The notes under the pieces are model-generated. The model did no database searches, was not told the DNA's origin, and worked only from the letters and a program-made list of their open reading frames with translations. Shown here one piece after another: positions 11,357 through 25,001 of a DNA stretch of 64,000 nt. Where the stretch lies: positions 1,995,345 to 2,059,344 of the forward strand of contig MU004237.1 of assembly GCA_010405405.1 (NCBI GenBank), read 5' to 3'. Positions within the stretch are counted from its first letter, which is position 1; the number at the start of each line of letters is the position of its first letter. The DNA is from Microthyrium microscopicum. Taxonomy: Eukaryota > Ascomycota > Dothideomycetes > Microthyriales > Microthyriaceae. The position numbers were made by a program, and so were the translations under genes.

Positions 11357-14300
11357 ATGATTGAATATCTTGGAATCACGGCTAACAAGCTGTCGTCCAT
11401 GACGACGGGCTGGTGGAACTTTGTAAGGAACTTTGGATGGTTTACTAAATTGAAACAGAGCTGATGGGGGTTTAGATCATTATTGGACTTCTTATTGTCA
11501 CCACAGTCTTTGGAACGTGCTATGTGCTCTTTGCTTCATACAAAGGTGTCAAGAGCCACATAGTTGTAAGTTTGGCCCATTGAATTCTTTGGAATCTTTG
11601 ATTTAACATTCCTGCGATAGAAAAAACGTAATATCGCTTCCGTACCTCCTGCCGTCGCGGCCTACATCGACGAACTCAAACGCTTTGTCAAACCACTACG
11701 CCAGGTCAGGGAAAAGGCCTCGCAAAATCCCAAGACATTTGGTGCTTTCTTGGGAGGAATGTCTTCTCCACCAACTGCACATGAAGGTAGCCTCTTGTCG
11801 AATTGGGACATGATCGTTTTGGATCCTCGCCAAGCTGGTGTTCTCGATGCCGCTACCTACCAATGCACCTCTGCTCATATTCTCGGCCGCCTCGATGTTC
11901 GAACGTTGATGGGATCGGACCGATCCTCCAACCCTGCCGAAATCAACCAATGCTTAGGCGCGATCTCACAGGCTTTGACGAATAACTTCAGACGAGCTGG
12001 CGAGACTGATTCGAAGTTCACGGGTGTTCTTCTCGCAAACTGGACCAACCACTTCACCCCGATTATCTGCAACAGACTTATCGATTATATCCTTGCTCTT
12101 GGTTTTGAGGTATATCTGGAAATTTCGCCACCTGCGTTCCTCAATGAAGAGCAAGTTCAAGAGCTTAATATGAGCCTCGTTCGAGGTGTTGTATGTTATA
12201 ATGGAACAATCCTTCCAGATGGAGAACGCCGCAACTACTTCGAGATGGTTCCCATGATGCCTGCTCTCAGAGCAATGGCCGGACAAGCCGTTATTCGCGA
12301 TGCCTGCATTATGATGTTGGAAGCTCTCGACGACAACGCAGAGGTTCGCCACGCCGTCGTCAAACGTAGCTACGATTGGTGCAGATTCAAGAGTGCTATA
12401 AGCTGGATCGGACCAAACTCTGCTTTAACAAACGCTGAAATCGCCTACCGCAAGACTGTTGTCGGAGAGCCCATGGGAGCCATGATGTGGTTGAAAGAGG
12501 ACATTAATCAGAAACTTCATGAGACCTGGAGACTGAACGATACGATTAGCCAACATCCAACCAGCGACCACTCGATTTACGATACTCTGGAAGCTTTCGT
12601 GCCCGGTCTGAAGTCTAGACTGTCTGTTGTGCTTCCAGACAACAACACTGAGCGACTAACCAATATTGTTGATGACTTCAACTGGACATCCCGCATCAGC
12701 CAGGAACAGAACAACCCATTTCTAGTCTCGCGTCAAGGTCACGACTTTTCTGAGCTTGGTTGCTTTCCCATTGGTATCGAAATCACCCCAAGAGACTTTG
12801 CGACTCTTGTTCAAGGTCAACGTCATCTCGCCAAGCTTAACATGCTCGACCCTATCAAGCCAGAGAAACTCCGCGCTCACGTTGCAAAGATTCAGGCTCT
12901 CTATGATGCCCGGAACACTCTTGGTCTATCTCCCGTAGTATGCGAAGCCGTCGTGGAACTGCTGGAGCTCTGCACCCTTAGCGACGAGGAAATCAATGAG
13001 CACCTTCGAATTTACATTGGCCTGGATTCTGGATTCCGCACTGCCATGGACAAGAAATTCTGGGGACTTTACGAGGCCGATGCCGATACTGGACTTACTG
13101 ATATCTACATCTCTGCAATGGCACCTGATGTTCCTGGCACGATGCTCCACACTTTCCTGTCGAGTCGAGGGGTTTCCCGTGTGCAATCCTTCTTGGCTGA
13201 AATGGCTTTGGCTCACGTACAGGGCAAGTTGGACGAAAGATGGCAAATGTCTCCACGAATGGTTCATGATCTTGGCTGGATTACTCCGGCTGAGAACCTT
13301 CTGTTTATGCAACGACTCACAGTTTCTCCTTGTGCGAGCTGTCCTGAATGCTCTGCTTTGTCAACCAGAGTTCGCGGGTACGCCGAATACCAGTTGCTTG
13401 AAGTTCCTACCATCACCCAGCTAAGAAGACAAAATGCCAACACTTATCTCCGTGGACTGATCACTGTTGAGGAATTGATCAAAAATCGTCTCGACTGGTA
13501 TCGCGAAAAAGGATGCTACCATCCCGAATTCAACACCGCAGTTGCTTTGTTTAAGGAGATTGACGCTCGTTTACCCTTCATCCTTTTGGAACAACACCGC
13601 GACATTGCTACTCAGATTGACAATGTCATGCAGGAAGTTTTGCAAAAAGGCAAGATTGATGCTAGTGCTGATATCTTTGGTCTCGCTCTGTTCTGTGCCT
13701 ACCGCAAGATGGCCCTCCAAGAAGTCATTATGGAAGTTACTGACCGCAATCCTCTACCAAATGGCCAACCGGATCAGGCTGCTTGTTTCGCTGAAATGTT
13801 CTCACTTGGATCCAATTGCGAGGCTTATTTCGACATCTCCCCAAATACTATGGGTCAAATTCTGAATGTCAAAATGCGTGGCTACTACAAGAAGCATCAG
13901 CCTCCCCAGAGAGATGATCTCACTACAGAGTTGCCCACCGCCTATTCGTCGTCTAACATCGATTTGGACCCCAAGGCAGGAGGACCTGAGCTCCCAATGT
14001 ACTACAGAGTCAGCTTCCTGGGTATTTTTGCAGTCCCGGCTCTTGTTGATATTCTGCTTCTTACAACTATCGGACGTGGTCTCTACTTGTCAGCATTCAT
14101 GACTGAGGTGGAGAAATCCACAGCTACCAGCGCTCTTATGACATCTCTCTTCTTGACCGGTGCCATTGGTACCTGGATCAGCTCTGGAGGTAGTTACTAC
14201 CTGCATTCAATGGCCTTCTCTGCGATGAACATGTTTGTCATGACACGATTTGTTGCTGGTGTTGCGTTAGCCTTCCTCATCGGCGGCACAGCTTTCATTG

Positions 14301-17300
14301 TTCTTGCAGCCACCAAAGGCGTCTTGGCTGGTGTTATCTTCTTTCTCTACTTCTGCATGCTTACCATGTACCTGACGATCCTGGCTGCCTTGGCTATCTA
14401 TCAGTTACCCGACTTCATGTTCCAGTCTGGTCGAGTGGTCATCACGATGTGCATTCCTCTTCTGTTCATTTCACCAATTCTTACGCTCTGGGTTGGTCAT
14501 GATATCATTGTCTATCTTTGCATCCTCGCGTCCTTCCTGACTGCCCTGCTGGTTGGTACCAGGAAGGTCGTGGCTCAGTGGGGTACATGGTACATCAGCA
14601 TCAAGACTATGACTGACAAAGAGGTTGTCATATGGTACAAGGACGCCAGAATTCTCGACCCAACGATCCCTGGTCCTGAAGATGACTCTGTAGATGTCGG
14701 CAACACCGCATTCCCTCGTCTGGCTTTACACTCTGCCATTGTCAAGGAGGTCAACAAATCATTCTGGACCAAACCGACCACCGACGTTAAAATCAAGGAA
14801 ATGGCCGAGGCATATCCTGCTACGCAGTTCCTGCTGGGCTGGTACACGCAATACTCTCGAACCAAGATGCCATACGCTTTCAGTCCTACATGGAATCTAC
14901 AGTGCAAGGCTGCCATCGATACTCTCCGCGACATGCAAAAGGGATTGAAACTCCACAACGCATTCATTCACTGGCGTCATTCTGGTGATGAAGTCTGGTG
15001 TGGTGTTCTCTACTTCGTCATTGCTCTTTTGGATAAATGGATCTCATTGCTTTCTGGTGGCTCCATCGTCGGTCTTTCCGCTGCCAATAGTGAGGTTTAT
15101 CGCCTTGCGGTTGGTTTCGGTCTCTCGTACTTCTTGATTGGCGCCGTCTTCCTTGATAGCGTAGCTCAACCTCTCTGGGCAACTGCCAACAAAGCTCTTC
15201 CACAACCGGTCAACTCAATTGAGCGTCTCAAGCAAGTTGCCATCAACGATGCTAAGAATAAGCGCAATCTTTACTGGCGGGAACTTAGCAGGTACTTTTT
15301 CATGCACGTTTGGGGTCTCTCAATCACCGCAGCCTTGATGTGGTCTTTCAACCAGTATCGAGAAGCCGTCATCATGTACCTTGCGTATGTCGGTGCTTAC
15401 AGTGGTCTCCTGTGGTATCAGTACAACCGCATCTTCACAGGTCCTACTGCGCTTAAGGATCTTCTCACTGCTACCTGCATCGCTCTGCCCACCGGTGTTC
15501 TCCTCCGCCATTTCTTGCCAAATTTCGAGTACGGCGCTGTTGTTGGTCTAGGAATTGGTACTTGGACCGCGGCTATTCTTTCTGTCTTCACTTCAAAGAT
15601 TGGTGCTCCAGTATTCCGCAAGGATTCATACGTCCAGGAAACTCCAATCTATCACTGCTGTGGTACGCCAGGTACTCGCACTTTGATGTCACAGGCTGCT
15701 CTTGGCCAGATCTTCGATTCCACCACCACGCTTCCAACTGATCTTCGGTACAGACTCGACCCCGCCAATCATCCAGGTGTTGAAGTCTTGGATAACCTCC
15801 TCTCACACAATAGCCAGAGCTCTAAGAATGTCGTCGAGGCCTTCCGATCTGCTATGCAACATGTTCACAAGACCGCTGATTTGTGGAAGAGAGGCGAGAC
15901 TCTGGTTGACCTTGTCCCAACTCGCCATCTCATTGACCAAGAACAAAAAATGAGAGCCATCAGTCGTCTTTCCGACAACAAACTCCACGTCTATGTCTTT
16001 GTTGGTCTTGATCTCGTTAACGATGAGTGGATTATGGATATTCGCCGCAACTGCAAGGTCATTGCTGAAGCCATCATCCACTGCACTGCCCAGGCTCGTC
16101 TTGGATTTACCAAGGAACATTCTCAATTGATCGAACTGTTGGCCATGAGTGGTATCCAAGATGACGAATTTGCCATCCCAGAGGGTGTCAAGCGCCAATT
16201 GGAGCACTCCTCTAACGAACGTCTCCGCGTCCTCAAGGATTCCGACAAGACTTTCCTTCGCGATCTCCTCCTCGGTCTGGATGTTGAAGTTGGCTGGGAT
16301 AACTTGCCATTGACTGTTCGCTCCTACCTGATCCAACGATGCTGTGGTCTCCCCTGCCGCCTATCTGATGTTCAAATTGACTGGATGAACTCACGTCTTG
16401 AAGAAACGCGCTGTATTGATGCCGATGAGCTTATTGCTCGTAGCAACCTGGGCGCCGTTACTAGTGCCCAGATTACCGCTTTCGCATCTAATTTGGAAGG
16501 AGATCACGATGGTGATCGACCAGAACCTCCGGATTCAATCTACGATGATGTTACCCTTCTCCCCAACGCCATGGAGCCAGACACTCGCATTATTGACCGT
16601 ATCCTCAAGCCTGTCTTCTGGTCGAACAACAAACTCCAGATCGGTATCAAGTTCTGCGTCGTGGCGCTCATCGCTGACCCCGAATTCCAACGCGAACTTG
16701 ACTATGTCATGCAAGGCAAGCCTGCCATCATCCGCTGGCCCATCACATTTGGTCTCAACATCCTTTGGCATTATGTCAAGACTCTTCAAAACATTATCCT
16801 CCCGATCTTCCTGCTCCATGGGCGCGAGAAGGTGCAAAAGGTCTATGATGACATGAAGGGTATGAAGACTGTTATCATGAAGAACAGGATCGCCGTCGAG
16901 AATATTGATGGTCCTACTACTTGCTTCCAATCCTCTCAAGCAGATGGCACTTATCAACTCCACCAGTACAAGGGACACTTTGACGCAAAGCCTCCAGGTA
17001 TCGAAAACATGATGGCTGTCAACACTTACTCCAGCAAGCTTGTCCTCTTGAAGAGAGAGGAATGGGCCAAGTGCAAGCTTGTCAACACTTATGAGTATGA
17101 GTATACTGGCAACGACCCCAACCGCTATCACAAGCTGCCAATCCAGCGTCGCTGTGTTGAAGGAGACCTCAAACGCCAAATCGTCGAGTATGACAACCGT
17201 GGATACATTGAACGCGGCTCCTACTTCAAGGATGACAATCTTGTCGAGTTCAAATTCTGGTACCGCAAGAACGCCAAGTTTGATGATGAGCTTCTTCGAG

Positions 17301-19861
17301 GAGAATTCTCTCTTCCTCATATCAGCATGGACGTTGCTTGGAGTGTCCCTCCAGCCAACAATTCTAAGCGCCTGGACAAGTGGATCCCTTATACCAAGGT
17401 CACTGAAGCTACATTCGTCCAAGGTTCTGACGTCTATCACAGCAAGTGGCTCTACGATCACAAGTTCCATCCTGTCGTCACAACCACACTCAACGGTCAA
17501 GAAATTCCTACTCCTCCTATGATTGAGTTTGATTGGTTTGGTGTTCTGAAAAAGCCAAAGAACTGCAGCTTCATTGCCGATAACCCTGTTTTCTCTTTCA
17601 GCTCTTTGTCGTCTAATGTCTTTTCTCGTGCCCTTGGTTTCAGCAAGCACGTTTACCCCATGTCTACTACCCGTGCCCGATCACATCTCTGGAAGACCTG
17701 GAAAAATGGAAAGGAACTCGATGCTGTAACCACAAGATGGCTCGACGAGATGGCCCTTCGCCGAGAAAAGGTTATGACTCCCTACTGGAGAGCCCGCGAC
17801 TGGGGTTTCCTCCGCCGCGCTGAAGACTACATCCTCGAGCAAGCAGACACTATCATGGCACGGGTTGATCTCGACCCGGATATCAGCTCCTGGACTCACA
17901 TTGCTTATAAGATCTCCGATTTCTTGAGCATGGGTCAAGGTGGTGATTCTCGCATCAACACTCGAACAGTCGAGACCCAAATGCAAGACAGCGACACTTC
18001 TCTCCACGTCCTCGCCATGGACACTGGTACCTGGCCTATTGAGGGTGGTGGTGTCTCTGCCTGCCGTCGTGACATGGTTAACAACCTGGACTCTATCAAA
18101 TGGCACGTTCTCGCTGAGGCTGCTAACGATTATGGTGTACCCAAATTCCAGATGGAGAAGAACGTACAATCGCTTACTCTCCTACCACTTTGGGGTCTTG
18201 ATTTCTTAACACCCACCCATGGTGTGTTCAACAACTGTTTGGACTCTGAAATCGCCCACAGAGAAAATGAAACTCGTGATGCTGATATCATCAAGAAGTT
18301 CATTCCTATTCTGACAACCTTGGTTCGCTGTTCACGTGCGGTCAAGCTTAGCCGCGAGCATATCGTTGAAGCCACCAAGGCTCTCTGCGATCTTAACACA
18401 TACTTCGAGTCCAATCGCCATTGGAGTGATGTCTGGAAGAGCGACATTGTCAAGAAGGTCTGGAGAGAACTCTGGCTCAGCCCCAGCACCGACAACATGG
18501 TTCCCATCTCTGACTGGCTCGACGCTGAATGCCCAACATTAGCCCACATGGACAATGCCTTGGACATGTGGCATCGTTATCTCTTCATCCAGTCTGTACC
18601 CGTTCCTGAGGAGATCCCAAGTGTCTTCCAAGCCTCCCATCATTTCGCCGGTGCCTCTTATGGCGTTGTGTGCAAAGTGAAGCGTGGATGCTCTCTACAC
18701 GTTTGGGATCATTGTATCTCATGGCGAGAAGTCACCGTCTTCTTATCATCTGCCATGTCCTTCGACGCACCTTTCGTCTGCACTGCACTCATCTCACTCT
18801 CGCGAGTCATCGCTGTTCTTCTACTCCATCATGCAGACGTGGTTCTTCCTTGTGCTGATTTCTTCAACCCTGGTTGGGAAGTTGAACTTGGTAGCCAGGA
18901 GAATGTCATCTGCCATCGTCGCACATATAGGCGAAAGATCGATCCCGTTGTCAACGGCATTACCGACATGGAGCGGTTCAAGCCAATTGAGCAGATCAAG
19001 TCCAAGAGACCAACTGCCGTCATGTTGTCTCACGTTCGGTAAGTTTCCTATCCATGTTTTCAAAGGCCATATTTTAACTATCGAACAGTTTCGTCAAGGA
19101 TATCAAGAACGCCATCTTGGCAGCAGATCTAATTTGCAACGTTTGGGGCTTCAAAGACTATCGTCTAGAAATCTACGGTGACATGGAGAGAGCTCCAAGT
19201 TATGCTGTCGAATGTCAAGAAATCATTGCCATCAAAGGTCTACACGACAACGTCCTCCTCAAGGGTCTTGGTAGCCCGATGAAGGTCCTTGAAGACGCTG
19301 TAAGTTATAATTACTTCACTAATCTCGTCACACAACACTAACAGTCTCTAGTGGCTCTTCCTCAACTCCTCCGTCTCTGAAGGTCTTCCACTCGCCATGG
19401 GTGAAGCCGCCTTGACAGGTGTGCCCGTCGTCTGTACCGACGTAGGCGCCTCATTCCGAGTCGTCACCGACCCCGAAACCGGCAAACGCTTCAGTGCCGT
19501 CGTCGCACCCAACGACTCCTTCTCTCTCGCTCGTGCCCAAGTCAACATTCTCGCCATGCTTGACGAATGGAGCGAATATGCCGACGACGAGCCCGGCTAT
19601 CGGCCCAAACTTTCTGTCCACCCCACAGCAGACGAAGTCGAACGATTCACGAAGCGCATGTACGAGAAAGAAGAGCAACGACGACGCCTGGGTAACATGG
19701 GTCGTACCAACGTCTTCAACTCGTTCTCCAGCGACCGCTATCTGCGAGAACACGAGCAGATGCTTTGGATTGCCAAGATGCAGAGCGGCGACTTCAAGGC
19801 TAACGTGGGTAGCAGCTTACCTGTCTCCAGCAGGTCAAGTTGGCTAGAGAAGGATGATTGA
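11357..19861 (+). CDS. gtb3: Giant membrane GT4 glycosyltransferase, Gtb3-like (GAG synthase)
   Basis: Five exons: 11357-11422, 11476-11565, 11621-19038, 19089-19299, 19352-19861; 2764 aa. The start sits in a good context (TTCACCATGA). Residues 23-42 form a membrane anchor. Residues about 97-400 resemble a TIM-barrel, spherulin/glycosidase-like domain (NWDMIVLDPRQAGVLD, TGVLLANW). Multi-pass membrane clusters lie at about 842-1033, 1178-1235 and 1277-1378. The C-terminus (about 2380-2764) is a PelF-like GT4 domain with the EX7E motif (E2605, E2613) in SEGLPLAMGEA. In A. fumigatus Gtb3 is the proposed polymerase and exporter of galactosaminogalactan, using UDP-galactose and UDP-GalNAc at the plasma membrane. 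The Agd3-like gene 5 kb downstream supports this identification. Orthology is inferred from architecture and context, not alignment. Confidence 0.8.
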
Positions 19862-22800
19862 AACATGGACATGGAAAGTTGATCGCTGCGATCATCTCTG
19901 CTTTGGAAGTAACTGGCACGCCTCGCGAAGACGGTGCTTTCTTATACCCCTCGAAATAAACCAGGATCATGTATATTGTATTGTATTGTTAGGCGTATGG
20001 CGATGGGACATGCCCCATCATGGAAACTGTCTATAAACATGTACGGGCTCTTGATTACGATTAAACGAGAAGCTCATAGACAGTTCGGTTCATAATCACT
20101 CATTAGATATATTTTCTTCAAAGTCTAGACACGAAATGTCATTGGTATTACCACACTAGAACTCTTTGTGCTCTCTAACTATTCTCCGATGATATCTCAG
20201 CCTTGTGACACTTGAATCATTGTCCCTTCGCAGCCTTGCATTGAGAATTAGTCATACAAGACAAAATTGTACACACACTGTTGTCGGAGGAACTTGTCAA
20301 GCAATACACTTCAGAATCTGCTCAAGTCGGCAATTTTTAGCTTTAAAACGCTCGTAGTAAGCTTGCTATCAAATGTCGCTGCTGACTCTCAGCCCTACGA
20401 AGTCCAACCGCTTCTTGTGAACAGGTCACACCAATGCGGAGCATTGTCATGGAAGACGGTAGGACAAGAAGAAACTCTTCCAAATCAATCATTGCCAACC
20501 CATTCCTTGCATCACGCCTACCACAGAATCTGATACATTTTGATCTGCACCCCACAAACTCGAGCATTGTACGGCCACCGACGCGGTCATGACCACGAGA
20601 ACAAGGTCAACAATGTGGTCGTGATAATGGGCAAAGATCGCTGGATCACCAAGTTCTCGTCTATCAAAAATAAATCATCCCCACAGTCATACCACCTCGT
20701 ACTCCCTAGTTTCAACCATCGATTGTAACCTCACGAAAAGTACAATCGAAAATAAAGCTTAGCACACGAGTCACACAACATACCCGTCTCGCGAACCAAG
20801 ATTTGGCTCAACCTCCTCCACTAACCCTTCCACAACTCGATCGTTTTTCTCCGCCCCTCTCTGCAGTACCAATTCACTACGTGCCCAAAAGATGGTTCGA
20901 TGCAACACCCAGCGATTCTCTTTCGCCTCCTCAAATTCGTGGTCCTCAACGCGCCCAAGCAGCTCAACTCGGATGTGGCCGTCGAGTAAGAACGCGTGCC
21001 AAAGATGCTTTTGAGGTAAACCAAAAACCGTGGCGTTGCTGGGCTGACAGACCAAACATGATGGCGTTGACGATGTGGCTACTGGGCGTTTCCAGACTCC
21101 ACTGAAGTTGGAAGGACCCCTTTGTACCCCTTTTGAAAATGAAAGGGTCCATGTACAAGTATTGGGGCTGGTAACTTATTTCCTAGGGGTGCACTAAGGG
21201 CTTTGAGCGCGCTTATTTGGTACCAGGGTGCTCCTGACCTAAAAAGGTCGAACGCATGGTTTCTCGGCTGCTGCCGATTAGCGTTCTTTTGAAGGACGCA
21301 CTTTGCGCTGTTGATTGGCTGAGTAGTGCTTGAGGCTTTTGAGGGGCCACAGTGTCGACAGGGGTGTTTTTCTTCGCTGGAAACTGAGTATTGTTGCTTT
21401 TGAGTGGAAATGACAGGTCACCACTACTCCAATTTACACGCCTTTTATTCCCAGCAATACTTCTCGTATTATTTTACTCTTTGCTGCATGGTTCTTGGAG
21501 CTTTGGGGCTTTTGCAAGCTGGAAAAGTCAACATGGCTTTCTTGGCGCTTTGAAAAGCCTTGAGATCAAGCTTTTGGCGGCGGCCACCATGAACACTATT
21601 TTCTCCAATGGCTTGCCCAGAACGACGGGTCAGTGAAGATTTGTCGTGGTCGCCGCTTTTACGAATATGATGTAATAACCTGCGATAACTAATTTTACGC
21701 GTTGACGCGACTGTATAAGGCTCGCGTGGTACTGTTGAAGGCGTTGCAGTTGCATTGTTCAGTCGTAAAGTAGACAGAAGAACACCACAGTAACAAATAT
21801 GAACCTTCAAGTCACAACCCCCCTTTCCAGAAAACGTGAGGTGGCACAGTACTGCTTTCGCTAATGAGACTTATGTCCTTCTAACATTACTAATTAACAA
21901 TTAACCATAATGTTGAACCTTCAGCCTTTGGCACGACTCACAAGAGAAACAGTCAGCACATTATTTCCTCTCCTTCGTACCCAAGGAACTGCATACGAAT
22001 TAAATGCATTACAATTCCAATCACGGTCAATTTATCAATAGTGAATCCTTTAGCATAAGATCGCGCGAACTCGACTTTCATTCAAGGTCTTATCTAGTGC
22101 CTCACTACCGTTCTCCCGAAAGTTGTCCGACACTTGCACTGTAACACAACAACAAGCTCGCCAATCCGACTGTTCGGAATCAACTCCGGAGTAGCAATGT
22201 AAGCATCTAGAGAAGTTTTTAAATTCGGACTCCGGCACACTGGGAAAGATCATGGCGTCCACGCGATGGCATATGGCCTCCTATTCAAGCGTTGATCGAA
22301 ATCTCAAAAGTACCGGCACGATAGAACACCAAGCGAACCCCATATGCCAAGATGCGCTGTGTTTATTCTTATCGAACATAAAGTTGTCGCGTGAAGAGCC
22401 TCATGTCGATCTATCCAATAGATATAAGACAGCGTGACAAACTATACGAGTTTAAAGGGACATCCCTTTCATCCTACCGTTAGCAAAAACGCGTCAAGTG
22501 TTCCACGTTGGCTTTTTGGCTACGGTAACTAGTCCTCACTTGTTATCTTGACCGTTCGCTAAGAATGACAAAAATACGATCAAGTTTTATGCTTCGTTGA
22601 TTGATTTTCAGTGATTGTGGTATTTGGTGATGTCGTTCAGGTTGGATTATATGGAAATGTTGATGCCAGCACATGAATCCTTTTGACATTTGCATATGAG
22701 GAAACATGGTTGTTAGCAGTGCAATTGGGTTATGCAGCTTTTAGTGTACATCCTACAGCGAGTGAATTTTGCAGATAGAACAAAGTAACAAAAGAATAGA

Positions 22801-23314
22801 CGTATGAGGTGCATGATTAGTGTTGCCTATTGGTAGGATTTAGGTACAAGATCACCAATTACCAGCTGCGAACGTGGAGTACTTATTTTTAGGATTTAGC
22901 ATACATTCAAGCTTCTTAGTATCTGCATTACTATGCAAGACTCTGCAGGGGTAAATGAAAGGATTATACATGGCCCCTCAAACATTGCGCTACTGTAGCC
23001 AAGGTTCAGTATGTACAACAGTACAACTAGTGAGTTTCTCATTGGTAAGTACACTGATCAAGATCAGGATCACAGCAACAGCAACGCAATGAAGAGCATG
23101 ATCATAGTCACAATTCAGATGCGAAAAATGCTAGGGACGAAAGAAACGAGCCATGAATGGGAGGAAGTAGGCAACAAGCCATCTCTCGAAGTTGTAAATT
23201 ACAAGTACCACTAATGTCTATTTTGTGCAGGACGTAGTTGACGATGCTGCTTTGAAGCAATTTTCCCAATTGTGCGCCGGAGCCATGTTCTGAAATCCAA
23301 ACTTTCTTCACTGC
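19862..23314. other. Intergenic, 3.4 kb, no gene recognised
   Basis: Long gap between the gtb3-like gene and the small secreted protein gene. Frames of 60-100 codons occur on both strands (for example 20803-21105 and 22050-22437) but lack splice-supported extensions or familiar motifs. The 3' UTR of the upstream gene is expected in the first few hundred bases and that of the secreted-protein gene in the last few hundred. No tRNA, transposon or clear repeat was seen. Confidence 0.5.
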
Positions 23315-23680
23315 TTAACAAGGCTATGAATGGTTAGTACTTGATCGATAAGATTCTTTGGTAGGAGGGACTGACAATTGGCGATGGGCAGACTGGGTTC
23401 TTGAGATAGCAAGCTTCAGCAGCATTGGCCTTGAATGCACATTGCTAACAAAAAGGTTAGTAGATTTCGCAGACACAAAGTCTGGAGAACTTACGGCATT
23501 GGCGTTCAAGAATGGAGGAACGGTCACTGCAGGGCAGTCGCATGGAGTGATTTGAGGAGGAATGACCTCTGTGAGAGTGGCATTTCCAGCAGTGAGTGTG
23601 CCGTTCTCAGCACGCTTCATATTTTGATGTCCAGCGCAAGCAGCCGCGAAGGTGGCAAAGGCGAGTAGGACGAGCTTCAT
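23315..23680 (-). CDS. Small secreted Cys-rich protein with Kex2 site
   Basis: Three exons on the minus strand: 23680-23495, 23444-23376 and 23323-23315; 87 aa. The second intron has a textbook TACTAAC branch site before CATTCATAG, and both introns keep frame. Residues 1-17 (MKLVLLAFATFAAACAG) are a signal peptide. A Lys-Arg pair at 21-22 fits cleavage by Kex2. The mature part of about 65 aa has two N-glycosylation sequons (NGT, NAT) and six Cys, starting with a CDC pair and ending at the last residue (PIPC), enough for three disulfides. The last exon codes only Pro-Cys, so the sixth Cys depends on splicing. No family recognised; size and Cys content suit an effector, antimicrobial peptide or wall protein. 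Confidence 0.75.
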
Positions 23681-25001
23681 GATTGCTGAGTTTGAAAGTA
23701 GATGAAAGATTAATAGTAGTATAGCGAATGAAAGAAGATATTAAATCAAAGAGTGACTGTAGAAGATTCAGGCAAGGTTCTCCGGAATAATCGGGACAGA
23801 GCAGAAGAGATGGAGTGGAAAAGAGCGAGATGTTTAAGAGAATTGGCGCAGTGGACTCGTCAGCTCAGCACCGCCTCTAGAACGAGGAACTGACAATAGC
23901 GCGTAGCGAAGAACGGCGTAGAAGCGGAGCTGGAAGGCACTTTAGTGGAGCGAAAAGGACTCGACTCGTCAAAGCCAGGCACAACACCAGCCAAAGCAGC
24001 CCAAAAGTTGTGAGTCGAAAACAAGACCTTGGATAATACGAGGGGGGCGATATATGTACCCCTGGCACTAAGCCTAAAAGGAATACGGTCATATTGCTGA
24101 ACACGCGATGCCCCCAACTTCATCGCTGTTTTCCTGGTCCCGCCTGCTGTAGGGCCATTTCGCCTCAACCTGTCCATCCCTCTGGACCAGGCAGATCCAG
24201 GAGCATTTAGGCCAGGAATAAGGTTACCAGTGATGAGATCCCAGGATTGCCCCTCGACGATATGCGTAACTTCAGTCCAGACAACCTGCTAGCTCACAGC
24301 ACGATCTGATGTTGTGTCAAAACTCTGCATCAAACTGCAGATACATCAATACGATTCAATAATAACATGGTGACGACAAGGCATTTCTGCACTTTTGTTG
24401 GACTCGCGAAACTCCACTACGGTGGAAACAACCGGTAGGTAGTTTTGTTTAGAGCCTGTCAAAAGTCGCTTGTTTTCCTAAATTTAACCCCTTTACGCCA
24501 CAACCGACCGACCAATGCTAGCATGACATTGGTACGATGCTGTCTGAGCCTGTCTCTCCTTCAGCCATCTTTTGACAGCATCTTTTGATAACTCTGCCCA
24601 CATCCGTCTTTCCCGACCTGGCGCCATTTTGCAGTGGAGCCCCTACTGCTCGCATTTCCCGCCCCAGCAGCCTCACATCCACAGCTCTTGACCTTTACGC
24701 TGTGTTTGGTGGAGGTGAACGAGCTTTCGCTTAGCCCAAAGCGGTCCAACAAAGCCGAGACGCGCCGTTCATCGTTCTCTCTGGTGCCGTGTGCTCACTT
24801 TTCCAGAAATGTAAAAAGCCTGGGCTTGCCTTCCGTACCAAGCTTTTCTTGTCGGTCTCTCACGTTATGTGGTCTTGATTAAACTACACCACAAGCCCGC
24901 CTTTCTCTTTCTTCGTCACTCGTTGTTGACATAGTTCAACAGTCACTCGCTACGACTTCATATTCTTTTTTCAACTTTCATTAATACTAATATTTGACAT
25001 C
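23681..25001. promoter_or_regulatory. Shared upstream region of the secreted protein and agd3-like genes
   Basis: About 1.3 kb between the divergent starts of the small secreted protein gene (leftwards) and the Agd3-like gene (rightwards). The 100 bp before the Agd3-like start are pyrimidine-rich, as is common for fungal promoters and 5' leaders. No gene is seen. Head-to-head arrangement makes shared control possible, but no specific operator is identified. Confidence 0.4.

Noticed and set aside
16535-17650. Minus-strand open frame of 371 codons
   Set aside because: It lies wholly inside the third exon of the gtb3-like gene, in antisense, and reflects codon bias of that gene; no motif or signal of its own.
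20803-21105. Open frame of 100 codons and a GGTTCGATGC sequence resembling a tRNA T-arm
   Set aside because: No acceptor stem, D-arm or anticodon arm can be folded around it, and the frame has no familiar motif.
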